Positions 57,857 through 64,000 of a DNA stretch of 64,000 bases are shown piece after piece. Under the pieces are notes generated by a model. The model ran no database searches and was not told the DNA's origin. It worked only from the letters and a program-made list of their open reading frames with translations. The stretch comes from Abelmoschus esculentus (lineage: Eukaryota > Streptophyta > Magnoliopsida > Malvales > Malvaceae). Within the stretch, counting starts at the first letter, position 1. Each line of letters begins with the position of its first letter. A program made the translations under genes and the position numbers. The DNA is taken from assembly GCA_035048815.1 (NCBI GenBank), contig JAUCBN010000020.1, forward strand, positions 7,501 to 71,500. The letters run 5' to 3'.

Positions 57857-58197
57857 CATAATACTTTAAAACCTAATTAATGAAGATAATAAATGATAAA
57901 GTAAATTGAATCTGTTAGGTAAATTTTTCATCATGATAAACATCCATATAGATAAATATTCATAACACTTCCTTTCGATGTTTATGAAGATAATGTGCCT
58001 CGTTAAAACCTTACTATGATAAAAAACAAGTGGAAAATTTACCTTAATGAAGGAAAAATAATGCACACATCTTTGATACGCATAACATCTTGCCTCATTA
58101 CAAACTTTATCAGAAAAACATATTGAGACAAAATGTTGCATATATAGGTCATCGGCATGAAAGCCTCCATAGGTACCTCTAAAGCCAAGTGAAAACT
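57857..58197 (-). mobile_element. 3' LTR fragment and 3' internal region of copia element F (minus)
   Basis: On the minus strand TGTTATGAATATTTATCTAT starts at 57967 and is homologous to the LTRs of D for about 110 bases before truncation at the junction with G. The purine tract GAAAGGAAG and the region AATGAGGCAAGATGTTATGC precede it. Confidence 0.78.
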
Positions 58198-59516
58198 GCA
58201 TAAAAGTCCTAAATTTTATATCATTTTCTCACTCGATTATTGCTTGTAATGGACAAATTTAATGATAGTTAAAGATAATTCAGCTTATTTTCTATATTCT
58301 AACATTCATCATTTAATTAATCATTTTATCTATTATTTGGTATAAAACAAGTATGGTTAATGGTTTTCTTTCTTAGACAGGAAATAACCATGTAGATACT
58401 ACCAGATAGAAGAATGGATGCTAGAAACTAAAGCTGAAATGCAAGGAAGCACCCACCTCAGCAACACATTGCCTAACACGATAGTAGAGGAAAGATGACA
58501 ACTGGTACTCGATAGATAGAAAATAATATGTTGATTCCAGTGGACACAAAGCGAGACAAAACGGAAGGGAAGAAATAGAGTCAAGTCATGGTCAAAGTCA
58601 AAGTTAACGCAGAAATCAAGGAGTTTAATTAGGAAATCAAATAAAAGAGTTATAATCTAATATGAACATGTATTCTTTTCTTTTTAGAACTCCTACCTTT
58701 ATGAAAGACTTTAACCTAGGCTTGACCTATATAAAGCAAACCACTAGGGCTAGGAATAACAAGTCGGTTCTCATAGACAAAAACCCTAGTCACCGACAAG
58801 TTCATCATGTTCTAAATTTCCATCGAGGTTTAGATATTTTGTGGAGTAATTGGGGAAGAAAATTTTACTTTATTTGATAGTTATTAATGCAATCTTTTTA
58901 TAGTTTATTCTCTCTTGGTTTCTATTCTTCTTTACTTACGAGCTCGAAAGATAAGTTTGTGAAGAAAAATTTATCTGTCTAATATCGGGACAGTTAGGCT
59001 CATGAAACGAGAGAATAGGATCTTTGCTCATGGGCATCAACTAATCCACAAAAATTTCAACGACTAAAAGGAAACATACATTTGGTTGTTATTCATCCTT
59101 GATTCACGCTAGGAGGTATTATCAAGACGTGGATTTCAATAGTTCTCCTCGCTTAGGGATAAGGAGGAGACAATTTCGGATGCTCTATCAAACTATGGAA
59201 AGTTGAGTTATCGATAAGGCATAACCCCACCGAGGCATCTGAGGCGACCCTTTGTGCGACCCGCCACGATGGTAGTTCAACCACATGCGTTAATAATTGA
59301 TAATAAGTGCAACTGGATTCCCCAAAGCAATTTACCTAGACTTACTTATCGCTATTTTCATTAATTATTTAATTTTATTTTATTTTCTATTAAATCATCA
59401 TCACTCAAAATTACTTGTATTTTTAGTTTCACAGTACAAAATTATTGTGCAGCATAGGTATCAAAGTCCCTGAGGGATCGATATCTTAAATACTACAACT
59501 TGGCAAAAGGTGAAAG
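58198..59516 (+). mobile_element. 1.32-kb LTR-like repeat J (second copy of I)
   Basis: Collinear with 35646-36975 over its length (shared GAGAATA-G-TCTTTGCTCA, GATTCACGC-GGGAGGTAT-type blocks, TATA-like CTATATAAAGC at 58729, and CCCTGAGGGATCGATATC at the right end). Diverged and without coding potential. It lies within copia F. No target duplication was found at its ends. Confidence 0.72.
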
Positions 59517-59924
59517 AATTTAAGGACTCCTAAGCCCTCACCACCAAGAATAGGATGGGAAATTAATAACAGTGTAACAGAAATCGGTTCAGAAATTACC
59601 TAATCTTCGGATTATCCTGGAGTTTTCGAACGTGTTGAAAAATTAGATGTCACAACATCTTGCATCGAATGTGTTGAAGCGACATTGGGCAGCGACTGGA
59701 ATGACGATAAGGAAGTTGTTTCTCATGATGATGGCCATCAAACAACACCCCTCGAGGAAAAGTGTTCAACAACTCGTTGGTATGGTTGTCGTACTCAATG
59801 TGGGTTGGAGAGGAAGGGGCATCATTGATCTCAGGTGTCGATCATGCTGGTTGTTGTTGTCCCTTTCCACGACGAGGGATAAGTGTTGGAGGGCTCTTAC
59901 CTGGCTATCGAGTATAATGTAAGT
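59517..59924. other. Unassigned segment between J and copia F
   Basis: About 400 bases, GC-richer than its surroundings, open on the plus strand at 59647-59922 and partly open on the minus strand (NHTNELLNTFPRG). No family recognised; it may be part of another retroelement gag. Confidence 0.3.
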
Positions 59925-61100
59925 AAGATGGCGTTGGCCATCATGGTGACGTTGGTTAAGGGAAAAAGAGTAATACGTATTTAACTCTCCCTCATAAATA
60001 CATCAGATAAGATCTATAGCACGAAGCAATCCAATATTGTAAATTAACTTCTCAAATTGAGTAGTAAGGAGCATCTTGGTAAATAGATCTTCCAAATTAT
60101 CACATGAATGAATTTGTTGGACATCAATGTCTTTATTATTTTGTGAGATGCATTTTTATTCTATCACTCTTTATGTATTATTCCTTAAGTTAGCAATGAA
60201 GGTTGTATTATCCTCATATAAGATTGTAGAAATTATTTTTCTTGAGTGTAAACCACAATTTTATCAAATATGATGGGTTACAGAAGAAGTGGCAATAATT
60301 GTTTGTTTCATTTAACGTCAAAAAATTGTTATACCACCGTATATAAATACATAACCAATCTATGATCGAGCATTATGAAGATTAAATAAGTATCCTCAAA
60401 AGCAACAAATTCTATTTTAGATAGATTAGGAAAAATAATCCAATATCTTTTATACCTTAAAGATAGTGAAATATGTGTTTATCCATATTCTAATGTTTTA
60501 GGGTTGGACATAAGTTAAATCTTGCCAATAAAATGATAGTTGAATGATATGTCAGGTTTAATGTGACTAGAAAGATACATCAATGCAGCAATAACACTTA
60601 AGTATAACACTTCTGGACCAAGAGTATCTTTATTCTTCTCTTGAGGAAGGAATGAATCTTTGTTTACATTAAGTGACCTGACAATTATATGGATGCTCAA
60701 CAAATGTGTGTTATACATTTAAAACCTCTTTAGCTTTTTTTTATTATGTTGATTGATGTACAAATATTTCAACCTTTAAGTGTTGAATATGTAATCTAAG
60801 ACAAAATATTGTTTTTCCAAAATTTTTCATTTCAAATTCTTTCTTTAAATATTCTATTGTTAATGAAATTTTTTAACGATTTTCAATCGTATTCAAATCA
60901 TCAACATGTACATCAATAATGATAAATACAGAGCTAAATCTCTTAAAGAATTATATCATAATATCAATTAAAATATAAATCAAATATGATCGAATCATCT
61001 ATATTAAATCATCTTTTGATTTGTAAAAAGTCAAAATTTATCTATATCAAATACTCAAAATTCAAATACATGTTTCTATACCTTTCAAAAATTAAAAATC
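59925..61100 (-). pseudogene. pol: RT and RNase H relic of copia element F (minus)
   Basis: From right to left: RT with YVDDLNTI, YLKKEFEMKNFGKTIFCL and HIQHLKVEIFVHQS (61000-60740), the linker LGPEVLYLSVIAALMYLSS and KPDISF (60630-60540), then RNase H LDHRLVMYLYTVV, KQLLPLLL, and YEDNTTFIAN near 60200. Numerous stops. Same family as D (matching stretches at 42990-43090 and 43500-43640). Confidence 0.82.
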
Positions 61101-61615
61101 AAAGTTAAAATATAAATTGATTTTTTACCATTATTTTTCTACCACCATTAAAAAAATCATTTTTTTACCACAATATAATAAATTGATTTTATTTTTGTGT
61201 TTATTTATTTTATTAATCATTACATATATGTGTTTTGTAGTAATAATATCTTTATCAACAAAAGCGTAGGATAATATGTTTAACAATTGTTTGAATATTC
61301 TTTTAGATTTTATGTATTAAAAAATAATACAATTTTTTGTGTCTTTATATATGATTTCACACTAAAAAAATGAGTTTAAAATTTAGGAAATTGGTGATAT
61401 AGTGTATTTTTTAAAATTTAGAATTTAGGGTTAGATTTAAAATTTAATTTTTTAGTGTTGGGGCATATAAACGAAACTAAAAAGAGAAATGATTTTTTTG
61501 TTTGTTTCCTTCTCTGTTCTTAAGGCTTTACCTTGATTAATCTGAGTTGACCTATGTTGTACACCTAATTTTGGTGATTGAATTTTTCATTAGAAATTTT
61601 TTACTTACACAAAAG
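61101..61615. other. AT-rich spacer
   Basis: No coding or repeat signal recognised. Confidence 0.4.
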
Positions 61616-62155
61616 TAGGGGTGTCCATTGTCGGATATCGGATCTGTTAGGATCCAATTTTTTCGGATATTCAGATTTTCGGATCGATGATATAGTGATC
61701 CATATTCAATCCGGAAAAAACGGATATTCGCATATTTAAATATCGGATAGTAGGATATCCGATTATCCAAAAATATAATTTGATTATAATAATTTTTCGA
61801 ATTTGAAGGTTGTATTTGTAAAAAATTTAGAATTTCATATATAATAAACAACAAATTACTAAATACAATAAGATTCACAATTATAAAAATTTTAATTTTT
61901 AATTTTTTAAATATAGCAAGCACTAAATTGTTAAATATAACAAGATTAGTATTAATGAAAATTTAATTTTTTTGGATTTTCGAATTTTCGGATAATTCGA
62001 AACTTGAAATATTGTGATCTATATTCAATCCGAAAAACATAAAATCGGATCGGATATCTGATCCAAAAATAAAAACCGGATCATATATACGAATTTTTCG
62101 GATCGAATCAATGAATAATTGGATCGATCAGATCGGATATTTTTGAACACCTTTA
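61616..62155. mobile_element. MITE with CGGATATCGGAT-type subterminal repeats
   Basis: Ends TAGGGGTGTCCA and, reversed, TAAAGGTGTTCA. Subterminal CGGATATC/ATCGGATC repeats at both ends, AT-rich centre, about 540 bp. Flanks CACAAAAG and TACAAAAA agree at six of eight positions, compatible with a decayed 8-bp hAT target duplication. Confidence 0.72.
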
Positions 62156-62299
62156 TACAAAAACTCTAACTCAAAATTTGTTTAAATGATATAAAATAAC
62201 TTAACACTTAGATCAATTTTTTATTACTCAAAAGGTGTACTTTTGTTTTCCACCGTACCTTTAGAGCTTTCTAAAAGGAAAAGGAAGAGCCCACTAAGG

Positions 62300-62561
62300 G
62301 ATGAGAGATTATATCATAGGCCCGGCCTACCACAGCTGACGTAGTCCTTAACCAATGAAAACCACTCATTCCGCCACTAATCAACCATGTAATTAATATA
62401 ATTTTCAGAAATTATATTTTTAAAATGATATGTAAATTATGAGTGAAGATTCATTGGTTGAAAAAAAATGAGCTGGCAATTAGTGATGAAGTGGGTGGTT
62501 ATTATTGGATGGGACCACGGCTGACGTGGTAGGCCGGACCTATGATATAATTTCTCCCATC
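62300..62561. mobile_element. MITE-like element with about 50-bp terminal inverted repeats
   Basis: Arms at 62300-62350 and 62512-62561 (GATGAGAGATTATATCATAG versus reversed GATGGGAGAAATTATATCAT, then GGCCTACCAC in both). 262 bp. No convincing target duplication; superfamily not assigned. Confidence 0.8.
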
Positions 62562-64000
62562 AGGGACATGTCTTTTCCTTGCACATTTATCTTAACTACT
62601 AAATTTAGCTATTGCTTAAAATGTAGAATAGATGATATTAATAATGAGAAACAATTTTTTAATCAATTACGATAATTATAGTCGTATCTCTTTTAAAGTA
62701 TATTTTCAATCATTAAACATTAATCGAAAAGTAATTGTTGATAAGTGAAATACATCTATATATTTTTTAATTGATTGAAGTATGATTTTATTAATAAAAA
62801 TCGTATAAACTATCAATTATATTAGCTTGTTAAAAATATCTTTATACATAAATAAAAGTAGAAAATATCTATAGTAATAATAAAAATAAAAGAAAAATAA
62901 CCTCATCTAAGCAAATCAAACCACGTCACAAAACATCCCTCAACTACCCGTAAACCTAGTACAATATTCCTAAAATTGTGAGTCGACCAAGCCTGGATGG
63001 GGATTCCTTCAACGCCTAGCCATGTAAATCTCTTGTCAAATCTCAAGTCCGATCACCGTTCTTTCACGATCTCAAACCATTGCAGCAAGATTCATGAGTA
63101 CATTATTTTTTTACGGGATTCTCTATCACTGAACAGAAAAAAATAAATGGGCCTTGTATTCTAATAATTAAGAAACCATTTAAAATAAATGTAGAGTGAT
63201 AAAACAAATTTTAATGACCGATAATGATTAATCTTAAAATAATAATCAAATAAAATTTTAGACATATATCATAGGAATAATTGGTTTAACCACTGATTTT
63301 TAATGTAAGAATTCAGTTTTGTTCTATGATCTGAACCTTTTATTTTTGGTCTCTTATTTTTCCAACTAGTGCTCGATCTGGAGCTGGAGCTGGAGCTGGA
63401 GCTGTACTGCCTAGATAAGGACGCCAGCTAGATCATATTTATTGTTCTTGCACGATTGAAAAAGGAAAATCTATCTATCCAAATTCAATCATTATGTCTG
63501 GGACCAGTAGCCAGTAGGCAGTAGCAAGTGGATACAAGTCGGATCCCAAAACTTTTTGAGTTCAATCATATCCAGTCGTGAAGGGTTATCATTCCATTTT
63601 GGTAAGCTCAGGTACCAATCAGTCAAGTACGTGGCTCACTGGTTGCTTCTCATTAACCTTTTCACGGACAGGGAGACGGACCTACATGGGTTCTGGAAGA
63701 GCTTTTGCATATTTTCTTAAATTAAAATAATAATTATTTGTATATATTTTGATCATAATCCTAATACACGTACCTAATCAACATGTATGGTAACTCAAAG
63801 AGTTGGTTACAAGGTTAAACCACCGACAGATGGAAAGTCGTGATTTCACGGTCGAATAATCAACTTGGATGCTCCCTCCCCTCCTAAAGGAATGAGGATA
63901 TGGCGTCTGTGTGGTCAATTTCATTAAATTCCATCCCACCTTTAGTAGAGCTGTTTTATTCCTCAGTGATGCCGTGAAGTTGGATTGAGATCTAGAATCA
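62562..64000. other. Right end of the window, no gene found
   Basis: AT-rich with a GC-richer end (63380-64000). A short GGAGCT repeat lies at 63378-63402. No reading frame with recognisable domains; could be the flank of a gene beyond the window. Confidence 0.4.

Overview
This window is repeat-dominated nuclear DNA from a flowering plant, almost certainly a eudicot. The evidence is intron-containing plant-type genes, a polcalcin gene, and nested Ty3/gypsy chromoviruses with LTRs of 3-4 kb, Ty1/copia elements and L1-type LINEs. The style of the retroelements would fit Malvaceae (cotton or cacao relatives), but the sequence alone does not prove it. Only three stretches look like host genes.

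Layout. Positions 1-16668 hold a Tekay/Del-type gypsy element (A, + strand). Its 5' LTR is cut by the window edge, and its 3' LTR is split by a second, 5'-truncated Tekay element (B, 9471-16333). A itself sits inside an older Reina-like gypsy relic (C, to about 19.5 kb). From 20.0 to 29.8 kb a decayed hAT transposase (minus) is split by a solo gypsy LTR (K, 20265-29133) with a perfect GTGTC target duplication. That LTR was hit by an L1-type LINE, which was in turn hit by a second LINE. At 30.7-32.5 kb there is an intact-looking six-exon gene for an acidic protein with one C2H2-like zinc finger. From 33.4 to 39.3 kb lies an old minus-strand gypsy LTR and chromodomain remnant (L), containing an internally deleted gypsy element (H), which contains a 1.33-kb insertion (I).

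At 39.9-40.5 kb there is a 179-bp tandem repeat, followed by a single-exon polcalcin gene (40933-41181, +). Positions 42551-49555 are a deleted Ty1/copia element (D) with ATTTA target duplications. D carries a minus-strand, internally deleted Tekay element (E) in its RNase H region and a MITE in its 3' part. A five-exon short-chain dehydrogenase/reductase-like gene lies at 53417-54583 (minus). From 55.6 to 61.1 kb are a gypsy gag-pro-RT relic (G), a second copia relic (F, minus) and a second copy (J) of the 1.33-kb repeat. The right end holds two MITE-like elements and no recognisable gene.

Two patterns stand out. First, elements A and B share a 75-77 nt GT-AG segment, phase 1 and in frame, exactly between RNase H and integrase. 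Its flanks are conserved while its interior is diverged and contains stops, so it looks like a genuine pol intron. Second, the long LTRs of A and E carry arrays of seven and nine small hairpins at a steady 19-26 bp spacing. The stems differ between units and between elements but remain self-complementary, which suggests that structure rather than sequence is conserved.
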